Below, piece after piece: positions 30,801-40,864 of a DNA stretch of 64,000 bases (positions within the stretch are counted from its first letter, which is position 1; each line of letters starts with the position of its first letter). The stretch lies in assembly GCA_008360975.2 (NCBI GenBank), contig CM039211.1, positions 49,536,077 through 49,600,076 of the forward strand, in the 5' to 3' direction. Position numbers and translations under genes: made by a program. Under the pieces are notes generated by a model, which had not been told where the DNA came from, made no database searches, and saw nothing but the letters and a program-made list of their open reading frames with translations. This DNA is from Lichenostomus cassidix. Lineage: Eukaryota; Chordata; Aves; Passeriformes; Meliphagidae.

Positions 30801-33800
30801 TAACAAAACACATCTGTCTGGCATATTTAGCTTACTGACAGTACTGGAACTCTTCACACCTTTGCTTGCTCCTAACTCTAGTTTCTTCTAGACTGCTAGA
30901 ACTCAAATCTTTTTAAACTGAGACAACTCCCTTCCTCAATTCTAGGAAACTTCATGCACTGTGAAGGGCATCTGAGTAGCCTGTAGTTCAGTACCCTGTA
31001 TTTTTGCTGTTCCTCTAAATTTTTTGCTTTTCAATCACACCTTACATTTCCGCGTAAGGATGCGGCTCCTTACATTTTTTTGCCACAATTTTGAGTGAGT
31101 CTTGACATGCCTCATTTCTTTTTCCAAAAAATATTCTTTTAACTATGGTTTGCCTGTTGTGCCCATTCATACTATATATGCTGAAGCACAGGGACAACAA
31201 CGTTTTGTATTTCACTATACTTGTAATGGTAAGAAAAACATCAACCCCCATTGTGTAAAGCACAATTGTCCTCTCATTTACAATCCTGTCTTCTTACAGC
31301 ATTCCCAGTGCTATCAATTACTTACATACAAACCAAGTTTTCAACCAGACTTTGTCTTATGTTAACAGTGAATCCTGTTTTCCTGTACATTTTACTAATA
31401 TAAGCATAAAGATGCCGGAACACTACAGCATCTTGATATTATAATAGCTTTATTCAGAAGACATGAACATGTTCTCAAGGTCAGTACTTCTCTTTACCCT
31501 AAGCCTAAGCAAAAAACAGTAATTTCAGTTGACTGGTATTTGGTCTCCCATTTCTTAATTCTCTTTGTATCTCCTCTTTTGAGCATGGCCATAGCATGCC
31601 TGTGTGTTTTACCTACATTTTAGAAAATACAAATCTGATGTTAGCTCCAGGTATTGGAAAGTGGGGCTATTTCACAATCTGAAAATTCCATTTCTCCAGG
31701 GAGGTCAGCCCAAAGCAGGAAAGGAATTAATCTGATTCATAAAAAGGAAAGAACACCCATTTCCCTCATGGACACTGTCTCAGAAGCAATGGTCAAGAAT
31801 GCTCCATCTGTGTAAATGCTTGCTCTTGTAACTGAATAAAGTGTTCTGCGATTCCTCAGCGTAAGTTATCTTCATTAGCGGTATTACTAATTAGGGATAT
31901 TGCTGAGGTAACTGAGTACTCAGCTTAAAGACTGAAATTAGTTTGCTTTTTATTCCCCTTCCTCCTTATGAACACTCATTTACACAGGGAACTTAAAAAC
32001 GCATCTCGTATCTCTCCTTTCCCTCCCTCTTTCCAGATTAACCCATCCAGAGGATGGAACTGATTACTAATTCCAGTAAAAATAATGGCTTTGCTTAATC
32101 CACGTCAGCATTTGTTCTGCCTCAGCCTACTGCAATGAAAGAAAGCTATAAAAGCCAAGTATGCCCACCTCCGCCTCACTCTGAAAGAAGCCTGGAAGCG
32201 GAGGAAGACAGACAGCGCAGTGTACTAATTCAATGCATTCCCTTAGCAGCCTGGGTTCTTATACAGTGTCTGAGGAGGTGTTAAAGCTCTCACAAAGACA
32301 GAAGCCACAGGAATGCAGGAAAAACATATTGGGAAATACACAAGCCAGTAACAGTGAGGACCGATTTTACAGAGAAAAAAGAATGCTGTTTTGAAGACCT
32401 TATGGTCTGGGTACTAACTAAAGAGTACAAAGTATCAATAAAAAATCTTTATACAGCAATTTAACAGTACAACAAGACATTTACGATCCCAGAACTCCCA
32501 ACAGAGGTGACATCATTTATCCCATCTCAGCTCACTTGATTACACAAGTATTCCACTGTCAGTTCTATCACTTTATGATTGGGATTTATTTCCTTACCCG
32601 GGCTATTGTCAACGAGCTGACAGGCAGTTTTCTTTCATAGGTTCTGTCCATTAAGTGGGCTAAGTCAGCTGGAGAAAGCAGAAAAAGAGTGGGTTTAATC
32701 AGCTAGCACTATAGGAAAATCTGCAGAGCCATGATACAACCTAGAATAGAACCTATGTCTGTGAAATTAAATTCTGGGATCTTAATATCTCATTTCAAAG
32801 ATGTATGAAAACAATACTTTCAATTATTGTTGAATACTTTACCAGAAAATAATACATTAAAAAGTTCTCAGCATGATGATCCTAACTTCTTAGTAAAAAA
32901 GGGGAAAAAAACAAACCACCCTATAATGTGCTGGATGAAATTAGTATAACTAATATAAGTAATCTAAAAAAAAATTAGCAGATGACCTTAAAACTCCCAC
33001 TTGCATTCAAGCCTAGCATATGCTGGACAGTGCTTTAGGCATGGGTTTTTATTTTAGAGTAAAACAATGAGACACAGAAACATGTAGTACCATACTGATA
33101 AACCTCACAGTCACAAACAGCAATCCAAAGAAATCCTGCTAATCAAATGGGACACTGTGCCAGTACTTAAGTAACTTTATAGCATTCTGCTTCAGCAATC
33201 ATATAACAATATTAATCTGACCATGTAGGAGCTTAAACTTCTGACTGTTGAACAGGTCGTCAGCCATTGTGTTTAACGAATTTAATTTGAAATTATATTA
33301 ATGTTATTTGGAGTTTTAGTTTTGTACTGTTCCTGGAAAATAAAGATGACTCAGAAAGAGTAAGCTGTTCAACATATGCTTAATGTCATCTGTTTGATTC
33401 CTATTTGAGACATGAACTGATGATATCAAATCTATAAGCTTTAGAAACCTCAATCGTACCCTTTCTTGCTATTCTCCTCCATCCTGAGGACCAGGAATCT
33501 AACACACTCCCTCTGAAACATTTGGAACTTGCTTCATCCTTTACAACTGTTACTAAATGAGTCACTCCTCTGACACCTCTTCTTAAGGCCCACTGGCCAT
33601 CCTTGCAGAGCTGATGGGTTGGCTCGCTTTACAATTCATTTTCCAAAATGTCATCCTGCCTCCACACCTATCAATGAATTGTGAGTAAGCAGAAATGGCA
33701 GCACCACATCTGAACTGACTAAGCCTTCTATTCTTGCAAAGTCATCAGGGACAGGAAGCAGCACTGCACTAGTAACATGCTGTGTCTCTGAGGGACAAAA

Positions 33801-36800
33801 GAAGTGATACCACTATTTATTACTTTAAAAACACACCTGTACCACAGTGAACACTGGAAGGTACTGATGCCTAAAATGCTGGTAAAAAATTGAGATGCAG
33901 ACACGCAGTAAAGGAAAAAGGGTGTTACCTTGGTTTAATAGGATCCCAGGTGCACCACGACGAAAAGAGCGACGCTATCACGCGTATACAATTTATGGAC
34001 TTCATAGATTAGCATACTTATCTAAAATTCCCCAATAAGAAGCCTAACAAATGAAGTAATTGCTTCCTTATTCAAATTACCTCCTCCCAAAAAGGTTATA
34101 ACTTAGTTTACAAAAACATGTCCCAGTGATGGGGCTCTTTCAAGGTTGGTACCTCATGCTCTTGAGATTGTGGAGATTGTTTCATCTTCTCCAAAGAATT
34201 CTGAATTAGGCTAGAGTACAAGGGTTATAAACATGTGGGGCTAAGATACAGGGAGTAAAAAGTACAGAAACGGGAAAGGGTAAAAAGGATATAAAAAGAA
34301 TATAAAAGTATAATGAAAAAGGACAAAAAACCCATCAGGCATCAGTACACAGTCCTAACAGTACACATGGCATTCATTGCTACTCTGATTTTACAGATAA
34401 TCTGTCAAATTATAGCATATGGATGAAGTTTTCTTTCCAGTAAAATCATAGAGCCCTGACTTGGAATAAAACAGCTTACTCCTAGTCTGTACAATACTGC
34501 TGTCTGCCACATAGCAGAATTCCTTGTTTACATAAAAACTTTCTTCCTAAGGAGCTCTTCAAAACACAAAATGAGCATTTATCTTCTGGCTGAGGGAAGG
34601 CAACCCTTTCATGACCATGAAAGCAAAGGCCAAAGTGGCAAAGTTAGTAAGGCCAGTACCAGCTCCTACAAAAGACAGCACATGATGCTGAGTTGATGTG
34701 GGCTATCAAGATTATGCTATACAAGACAGCCACTAAAAAACATGGAATTTTTAATGGTAAAGGAATTTATATGGGAATACCCTTGAAAGAAGTGTCTGTA
34801 TTCAACTCTGGATTACCCATCTCTCCAGAACTCACAAAGGTCATGATGAAGCACACGGGTAAAGGCACAGGGAGCATTGCCAGTAGTGCTACAAGCCAGA
34901 GAGAAGGAATGCTGCAACCAGCTCAACTTAACCAGAATCAAAGAACTGGGTAGGTCCTTGACTAAATGAACCAACTCAACTGTCATCCACCATTTTTCAT
35001 CTCTGTTTTTAGACAGCTGGAAAGAAGTGTTTGCTCCAAAATCTGGTATGCTTGATGACAGAGCAATGTGGACCTGAGATTCAGAGTTCACTTATCTATT
35101 ACAGAACTGGTTTTGTTATGCATTATCTTCCCAAAAGTAGAAGGTAATCGCTATGACCATTTTGGCGCACACTCAAGCCCTAAGCTTGGCATTTGTCTAG
35201 GTGCTCATGAAGATGAAGAGCCCACTTTAGAAAATACTGACTCCTTTAGTAGAATATAAACCCAAAAAACACACAATGCCATGAATACAAGATCACAAGA
35301 CTGTTAGCTATTATACAACAGCATCCTCTGAGAGAGTTCACACATAGAATTTTAATGACTGATCTTTACTGCCGTCTACAAAGCTGGGACTCTCCATCAG
35401 ATCTAAAGTATGGAAAGCACTTATCTGTGAACTCCATATAAACATGAAACACTTATCTGTCATCTCCAGTGAAAGAGTCACAATAAAATGAAAGCCGAGG
35501 AATCTTAAAAGGAAGGTAATGGAAATTCAGCTTTTTTATCAGACAAGGTTCTGTTTCTGCAGTAGTAGTATTACAGGAACTATTTGCTGCAATTCTTTCC
35601 TAGCTTGTTTTCTGTCAAGAGCACCTAAACCCAGACCTCTTTTTTCTAATACTCGTAATTTGAAATAATTCAGCTAACTATTGCAAATCAAGTTTTCTCC
35701 GTAAGTTGCTATTCAATAATCAAGACTAAAGCTTCTTCTTAGTTAAAACATCCTGACAGCAGTACTAGAATGCAAGCATGTGAATGCCCCAGTCTCCTAG
35801 CACTGCCGGTCGTAAAACCTGAGTGCCTACATTGATATATAAACCAAATCAGCATTTTAATGATAAAATCAAAATTCTGTCTACATTTTAACATATACAT
35901 GTGGCAAATGCTTTTATCTGACTCATTATCAAAAAAACCACTAGTCCATACAATCTCTCATACATGCTGCCTAAAAATACATTTCTACAAGATTAACTCC
36001 AAAGATTCAAGTTCTCTAAAGATATATTTCTGCATATTCAAGAATCCAATGGATTTAAATTAAAAAAACAAACAATAAATATAAGCTTAGGTCATTTTGT
36101 TTCTGACCATGACTTCACAGGGATCTGTAGAATACTGATATCTGAGGTATCATGTTCACTTTTATTTTCATTTGTTCATAGAAACTCAATGTCTTGTTGC
36201 CTGCAATAGGGTGATTCAGGACAATGACTGGGAAAATACTGAGCCTCACCTTCCAAGTCAGTGGTTATGACTTCTAATGCCAGTTTGGTGGCCCAGGAAA
36301 TCATCACAATTTCAGTTTTACTCACAGTGTGTACCTATTCAGAGAATGCAGTCACATCAACAAGTGGAACATTATCAGTAAGTCACACATTTGGCCACCA
36401 TGTAAGGGCAGTTTTATTCTGTTTATACCCTTGTATTCTTAGAAGTGGTTCACTTAGGACAGAGTTCTGATCCAGTGGTGGGGAATGATGATAAACTGAG
36501 ATGCTGTGTTTACTTCTCCTGGGAGTGATGTGCAGAGTTAATACCTTAATTCACAGGCTAAGCAGTGCTATAAAGAAAGCCTTGCTTTATTTTAAAGACC
36601 CAATTAAAACATAAAGGAAGGCTGAAGCAAGTATTTTACCTTACAAATTTATATGTTCCACATCTATCTCTATTTCCACGTAACTAGAAAGAACAACAGC
36701 TTTGTGCTGAACAAGGCTTTGAATGGAAATTATTCGTCTGTAAGGGCAGCACCGCCCCCTGGTGTTCCAGATGAGCCACTTTAGGTACTGTGAACCATTC

Positions 36801-39800
36801 TAACAAAAAAAAGACATTTCCTATCTCACATGGATTCTGCCATCCCCTGGGATTCTGGTTTTCTTGGTACTTCACTTTTGATAAGTGGGATCCAAATTAC
36901 GTCTTCCTACCCACAAACAGCTGGCAAATTCCAAATTAACACATTTTCAATTCTTATGTTCTTGAACAAATGCACTTTGGTACACAAGATACAGTCTTGC
37001 TCTTTCCCATACAGTACCAAAGTTTGCTAAACTCATTCATGCACGGATTCTAAATGGAGGTTACAGAGAAGACAATAAAGCGCATCTTACAGGGACACAG
37101 CCAGTGTTTGCATCTGGGATGGCACATCATTGCAGCAGAGAAATGGAACTGACTTTAGATAAAAAAATACTTCTTTTTCCTTTAAAAGTATCCTCTCAAC
37201 ATAGTTATGTGTAACACCTGTTCTGAAACGTTTGAAACACACAAATAAAAGAGCATCTCTTCAACACAAGGGACTCACTCTAGCTAAAATCACCAGTTAG
37301 TACACACAAGATTGTATGTGCAACCATACAACTGACAGCTACAGAGCAGACGTCTGCAGGGCTGTCTACTCTTTGAAAATGCTAATACAGCTGACATCAT
37401 GTTAACTTGTTTTCTCTTTTCTGTGAACACAAAATGAAAATGCAAAGCAGTTCTTTGAAAAGCATGGAACAGACATCTGCTTTGGCTCAAGATCATCAGC
37501 AGAGGAGCAGCAAGAACTGTGCCTGCCAAGCAGCCACAAAAGGTTTTGCCAGGCCTGGAGAAAGCCAAACATGGACTGTACTAGCACTAACACAACGTTT
37601 TCTTCTACAGTGGATTTCTGTTGGCTACAACATTTGTCAAAATAACCCATTTTCACCTAGAGGTGACTAGTTCAAATGCATCCCAGGGCACATATCTGCA
37701 GCTCCAGCCCAAAATACACTGCATGAGCAGACCTATTGACAGGGAAGTGTAACAAGGTATTAACAGTCTCTGCGAGATCCAAGCTACAGTCCTGAGGACC
37801 CACTGGCTGTTTCTGATCCATGCACAGTACATGTTGACAACACCCACCTAGATGCTCATAGGCAAATAAAACAAACTAATTAGCGCATAAAAACCATCAG
37901 TCTAATCATTTTGTCTGCCCTCCTGCCTGACAAAAACCCCTGAATTTCACCTGACAATTCTTCTCTCACTTCATAATCTGTGCTGCAAGTAACAACCACA
38001 GTTCAGGGGCGAAGGGATGAAAAACGGAAGACACAGACTATGCATTAAGGAATCCTCAAAACACTTGTGGTACAGAACAATGAATATCTATCTTTAGCAT
38101 GGAAAAACGCTTCGCAAGATGCTTTCTATTTAACGTAGTCACCAAAAAGATGGTGGAATGTCATTTCAAATCTAATCTAGACAAATAATTTAGTGATAAC
38201 ATTTGCACGGGAGATCTCAACACCATATGCAGATACAGTTTAACACATAACTTCTTGAAAATATTTCGTTTTATTCCCCACCCCCAAAAAAAAATATGTG
38301 ACTCAAGAGGAAACTGCAAAACCCTGAGAAAAATTTTCTCTTTAAAAAATGTCTTAAAATGGGATTGTCTTGCAATACTTACAGAATAGCTTTTCTTTCA
38401 CACTGCAGTACTGTTAAAACAATGTCAATAAAGACAACACTCAAAGACAGTCATACACTTTGGATTTTGTGAAAGAAAAAAAATGGCTTCTAGAAATCAA
38501 ACATTAAGTAAATGGGCAAATTATAACTTGATTCTGCACTATAGCTTTGAATACATATGACAAATTTTTAACATGTTGAGTGCTTTTTGACATAAAAGCT
38601 CAGAAGCTTATTGTTTCACACACTTTTTTTATTTTGAAGGATTTATAGATGATATGACAGCCAAAAATGAGCTCAGGCTGCAATTAATTAGACAAAGTGA
38701 AGACAAGAAACAAACTTTTCTCACCCAGGCTGTGCTCCTCCTTTTGTCTCTTTTCCCATTTTGAGGTATCCACATAGGCTGAAGAAAGAAGAGCTCTTCG
38801 ACCTAATGAAGAGAGAAATCACTGTGTAAGCTAGGTTGCTTAGACAGCTCTAAACAAACATTTTCTTAGGTATCACCTTTTTTTGTTACATTTACCAAGT
38901 GGGATGTATTAAAATGTCTTTATGTCAGTAGCTACTAATAAAACAGCTCAGATTCTTTATATGTGGATGAGCCATTACCTGGTAATATTGAAAACTGAAA
39001 AGCTTTCCCCAGAAGTTTTTTTTTAGCATGAAACAAGTATTTCCAAACCTGAACTCCGCATTTAAGAAAATGGCAAATGCATAAAGGTAGGAAAAAAACC
39101 TCAAATAACAATAAAACCTATTTCTTTGTGCATGCAGACCTTTTTCATAAAATGTTAGCCATTAGCTAAATGCAGGTTAAAAGCATAAGCAAAAAACCAG
39201 CTACACACAAATATGATTTTCTGTTCTTGTTCAGTGGTTATTTTTTCCACCCATAAAGACCTCCCTTGCTGGAAATACTTTCATTTTTATTATCTCCATT
39301 CTTCCATCTCCTGTGAACTGCAGACTCACCGAAGCGTTTTTGAAAGCTTTTTCTAAATATTCTTTGTACCACCAAAACTGCTCAAGATGCTGTGCTAGCT
39401 TTTGAAACAAAACAGAAAACGCTTTAGCTGGAATACTTTCTGTATCGGTCACAGATAACAAGGTCTTGAAAATGCATGAGGAACACTTGGATAAAACTTT
39501 TTGAAGGAAGATACAGAAATACATGCAGAAGGTTCCAGCAAGTAATGCTATGGAGTAAGAATATTTTTTAAATAGACACTACAATGCAACACACAAGTTG
39601 CATTTAGCAACTACTTCAAAGCCTTTATCTAAATATCTGTTACCACTAAGAGTTGAGTTTTCTTTGTGAAGTAATTTTTCCTTATCATCCTTCTGACATG
39701 CAATTATACACACACATCCAGCACTGAACACCTCAGCAAACTACTGTCAAAAAGCGCTGGAACACAGACTACAAGAACATGTACAACACTTTTACCAAAC

Positions 39801-40684
39801 AGTTAAAAGTATGAAAATAAGGATTTCTGGCTGGTTGGTGCGGTTTCCTTTAGCATTGTTTTTAATTATGTTGAAGAAAGAGGCACACAAAAGATCCAGG
39901 GGGGGTTGGTGTGGGGGTTTTTTTGGTCTTGTTTTTTTCTTTAGCATAAACTACTGTATATTCATTCACGAGTAAGGAGGCCACTAGCAAGCACGAGGCT
40001 TTGCAGGGGGGCTGCGTTCCCAGCCCAGCCCGGTGTGTGAGCGCCCAGGCGCGGCCGGCGCTGCTGCCGCGGAGCAGCACTCGCACAGCCGGGGCGGGCG
40101 GGCAGCGTCTCCGGCTGCCAGGAAGCGCCGCTGGAAACGTGCTCGGCCTCGGCGAGCGGCGCAACAGCCACCCATCACCACCGCGTGCATCCAAACGGTA
40201 CTGGGCTGTTTTTCCCAAAGGTCACATCTTTGACTTTTCCAAAACATCTGCCCTGCTGGCGCCGCTGTCACCGGCGTTGCCGGATTTGCTGAACATGCAC
40301 TGCCGCGGGTTTGGCGGCCTCCAGTACAATTGCGCGTGGCTGCCCCTGACCCAAAAAGACAGGTCCTACCATGTCGAGCTAGGAAGTCGGCACGGGGGAT
40401 TATCTATTAAAAAACATATTGCGAACACTCTTCTGCACTGCATATTAGCGATAAAACGTCTTCTGAGCTGCCTCAAACTCCATACACACAGAGAGGTGGA
40501 GGGAGAAAGGTGAATGAGACCCCTGCGCAGCACCCCGTCCCTGCTCACGCTCCCCACCGCAGCCTGCGGGAACCACGACGAGCAGCGCCGCGCCCCCCGC
40601 CCCACCAGCAGCGCACCGACCTGGGGCCGCGCCGAGGGCGCTCCCGCTGCAGAGCACAGCACGCCGGAGCACGGGGGCGGCCAT
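666..40684 (-). CDS. MRPS27: Mitochondrial small ribosomal subunit protein mS27 (MRPS27), 10 exons, 3' end outside window
   Basis: Codes for the mS27 protein of the mitochondrial small ribosomal subunit, a helical-repeat (PPR-like) RNA-binding protein of the matrix. Ten exons joined on the minus strand (40684-40621, 38802-38725, 32668-32598, 30729-30671, 9598-9484, 8979-8901, 7617-7502, 4639-4537, 2440-2298, 821-666) give 984 nt, 328 codons, in one frame with every intron GT-AG. Remembered human MRPS27 is about 414 residues and collinear, so roughly 80 C-terminal residues lie off the left edge. The N-terminus ([14 protein letters not shown]) is Arg-rich and acid-free, as in a matrix-targeting peptide. 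Recognisable family blocks include [59 protein letters not shown] and ALQVMENVA. An in-frame ATG 42 codons upstream (40810) lies inside PTCD2 exon 1; I prefer the ATG at 40684, which matches the family start. Confidence 0.96.
822..2297 (-). other. MRPS27: MRPS27 intron 9
   Basis: Phase 0 intron of about 1.5 kb. No repeat family or other gene recognised. Confidence 0.88.
2298..2440 (-). CDS. MRPS27: MRPS27 coding exon 9
   Basis: 143 nt, phase 1 to phase 0. It encodes residues 229-276, starting [20 protein letters not shown] and including [13 protein letters not shown]. The acceptor is TTTTATCACAG and the donor is GTAAGT. Confidence 0.96.
2441..4536 (-). other. MRPS27: MRPS27 intron 8
   Basis: Phase 1 intron of about 2.1 kb. 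A short frame is open on the plus strand near 2462-2929 but has no recognisable domain; nothing else seen. Confidence 0.88.
4537..4639 (-). CDS. MRPS27: MRPS27 coding exon 8
   Basis: 103 nt, phase 0 to phase 1. It encodes residues 195-228: [20 protein letters not shown] then [14 protein letters not shown]. The acceptor is TATTTACAG and the donor is GTAAGT. Confidence 0.95.
4640..7501 (-). other. MRPS27: MRPS27 intron 7
   Basis: Phase 0 intron of about 2.9 kb. Contains only the (AAGC)5 run that I can name. Confidence 0.88.
6934..6953 (+). repeat. (AAGC)5 microsatellite
   Basis: Five perfect AAGC units in MRPS27 intron 7. Confidence 0.95.
7502..7617 (-). CDS. MRPS27: MRPS27 coding exon 7
   Basis: 116 nt, phase 1 to phase 0. 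It encodes residues 156-194, including [15 protein letters not shown] and [14 protein letters not shown]. The acceptor is CTCCGTAG and the donor is GTAAGC. Confidence 0.96.
7618..8900 (-). other. MRPS27: MRPS27 intron 6
   Basis: Phase 1 intron of about 1.3 kb, AT-rich, with one 14-bp tandem duplication. Confidence 0.88.
7939..7966 (+). repeat. 14-bp tandem duplication
   Basis: TTATTTCTTTGTTC occurs twice back to back, with a partial third copy, in MRPS27 intron 6. Confidence 0.9.
8901..8979 (-). CDS. MRPS27: MRPS27 coding exon 6
   Basis: 79 nt, phase 0 to phase 1. It encodes residues 130-155 ([20 protein letters not shown] then KQKKYE), a PPR-like helical hairpin. The donor is GTAAGA. Length and phases equal those of PTCD2 exon 5. 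Confidence 0.96.
8980..9483 (-). other. MRPS27: MRPS27 intron 5
   Basis: Phase 0 intron of 504 bp, the shortest in the gene. Nothing else recognised. Confidence 0.9.
9484..9598 (-). CDS. MRPS27: MRPS27 coding exon 5
   Basis: 115 nt, phase 2 to phase 0. It encodes residues 91-129 and contains [20 protein letters not shown] and [14 protein letters not shown], near-identical to mammalian mS27. The acceptor is ATCTTTAG and the donor is GTAAGT. Confidence 0.97.
11857..11880 (+). repeat. 12-bp tandem duplication
   Basis: GATCTTTATGCT occurs twice in tandem in MRPS27 intron 4. Confidence 0.9.
19160..19322 (+). mobile_element. CR1 LINE 3'-end fragment
   Basis: Contains CR1 3' UTR landmarks in order: CACAGCACCAAGCCTGCC, TCTGGACAATGCTCTCAGG, GTCCTGCGCAGAG, GTTGGGCTCGACGG, then GGTCCCTTCCAACTCAGCAT and ATTCTATGATAA. 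Strongly 5'-truncated. It lies in MRPS27 intron 4, antisense to the gene. Confidence 0.92.
30671..30729 (-). CDS. MRPS27: MRPS27 coding exon 4
   Basis: 59 nt, phase 0 to phase 2. It encodes residues 72-90 ([19 protein letters not shown]) plus two bases of a Lys codon completed by exon 5. The acceptor is TTTTTAATCAG and the donor is GTAAGT. Exons 3 and 4 together are 130 nt, the same as PTCD2 exon 3. Confidence 0.95.
30730..32597 (-). other. MRPS27: MRPS27 intron 3
   Basis: Phase 0 intron of about 1.9 kb. PTCD2 has no counterpart to this intron. Nothing else recognised. Confidence 0.88.
32598..32668 (-). CDS. MRPS27: MRPS27 coding exon 3
   Basis: 71 nt, phase 1 to phase 0. It encodes residues 48-71 ([19 protein letters not shown], then LTIAR). 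The acceptor is TTTCTCCAG and the donor is GTAAGG. Confidence 0.95.
32669..38724 (-). other. MRPS27: MRPS27 intron 2
   Basis: Phase 1 intron of about 6.1 kb. Holds the CTCF-like motif near 36758. A stretch at about 34.6-35.3 kb has overlapping short frames on both strands without recognisable domains. Confidence 0.85.
36748..36768 (-). promoter_or_regulatory. Candidate CTCF site in MRPS27 intron 2
   Basis: The plus strand has CACCGCCCCCTGGTGTTC; the minus strand therefore reads GAACACCAGGGGGCGGTG, a strong CTCF core. It stands out in AT-rich intronic DNA. Confidence 0.5.
38725..38802 (-). CDS. MRPS27: MRPS27 coding exon 2
   Basis: 78 nt, phase 1 to phase 1. It encodes residues 22-47, including [19 protein letters not shown]. 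The acceptor is TTCATTAG and the donor is GTGAGA. The Ser-Ser-Ala-Tyr-Val-Asp stretch is diagnostic of mS27. Confidence 0.95.
38803..40620 (-). other. MRPS27: MRPS27 intron 1
   Basis: Phase 1 intron of about 1.8 kb. Its first 620 bp, counted from exon 1, are CpG island; the rest is AT-rich, with a G-rich run near 39899-39920. Confidence 0.88.
40621..40684 (-). CDS. MRPS27: MRPS27 coding exon 1 (start codon)
   Basis: The minus-strand ATG is at 40684-40682. The exon encodes residues 1-21 plus the first base of a split Gly codon and ends at a CAG/GTCGGT donor (phase 1). Joining it to exon 2 makes [12 protein letters not shown], matching the family. The frame stays open through the donor, so an unspliced reading would look like a longer ORF. 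Confidence 0.92.
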
Positions 40685-40758
40685 GGCGCCAAGGCCGGAG
40701 GAGGCGGGCGGCAGAGCGGGGGCCTGGCAGCGCCCCGCCCCGCGGGCCCGGCCGTGAG
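40685..40758. promoter_or_regulatory. Bidirectional core promoter between divergent start codons
   Basis: Only 74 bp separate the MRPS27 ATG (40684) and the PTCD2 ATG (40759). The spacer holds GC boxes on both strands: GGGCGG at 40706-40711 and CCCCGCCCC at 40733-40741. AGATGGCGGC at 40757-40766, spanning the PTCD2 start, fits the YY1 consensus that often sits just downstream of start sites. Either both 5' UTRs are tiny or the transcripts overlap head to head. Confidence 0.75.
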
Positions 40759-40864
40759 ATGGCGGCGGTACTCGCGGGCGGCTCCGGGCGGGTGGCGCGG
40801 GAAGCGGCACGGCGCTCGGCGGTCCGCCCGCCCGCCCCGGCCGGCTGGGGCTGCGCGCCCGCAG
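40759..40864 (+). CDS. PTCD2: PTCD2 coding exon 1 (start codon)
   Basis: 106 nt. It encodes residues 1-35 ([20 protein letters not shown] and on) plus the first base of a split Gly codon. It ends at GCAG/GTACAG, phase 1, and joins exon 2 to give AGKRYLL. The sequence is an N-terminal targeting segment and is poorly conserved with mammals, so the start rests on the frame, the Kozak context and the CpG island. Confidence 0.85.

Noticed and set aside
34693..35091. Overlapping short frames on both strands in MRPS27 intron 2
   Set aside because: No recognisable domain, splice context or homologue; random open frames are expected at this length.
40510..40758. Upstream in-frame extension of PTCD2 (83 codons)
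   Set aside because: It crosses MRPS27 exon 1, has no family similarity and would replace a good targeting-peptide start; open only because of high GC.
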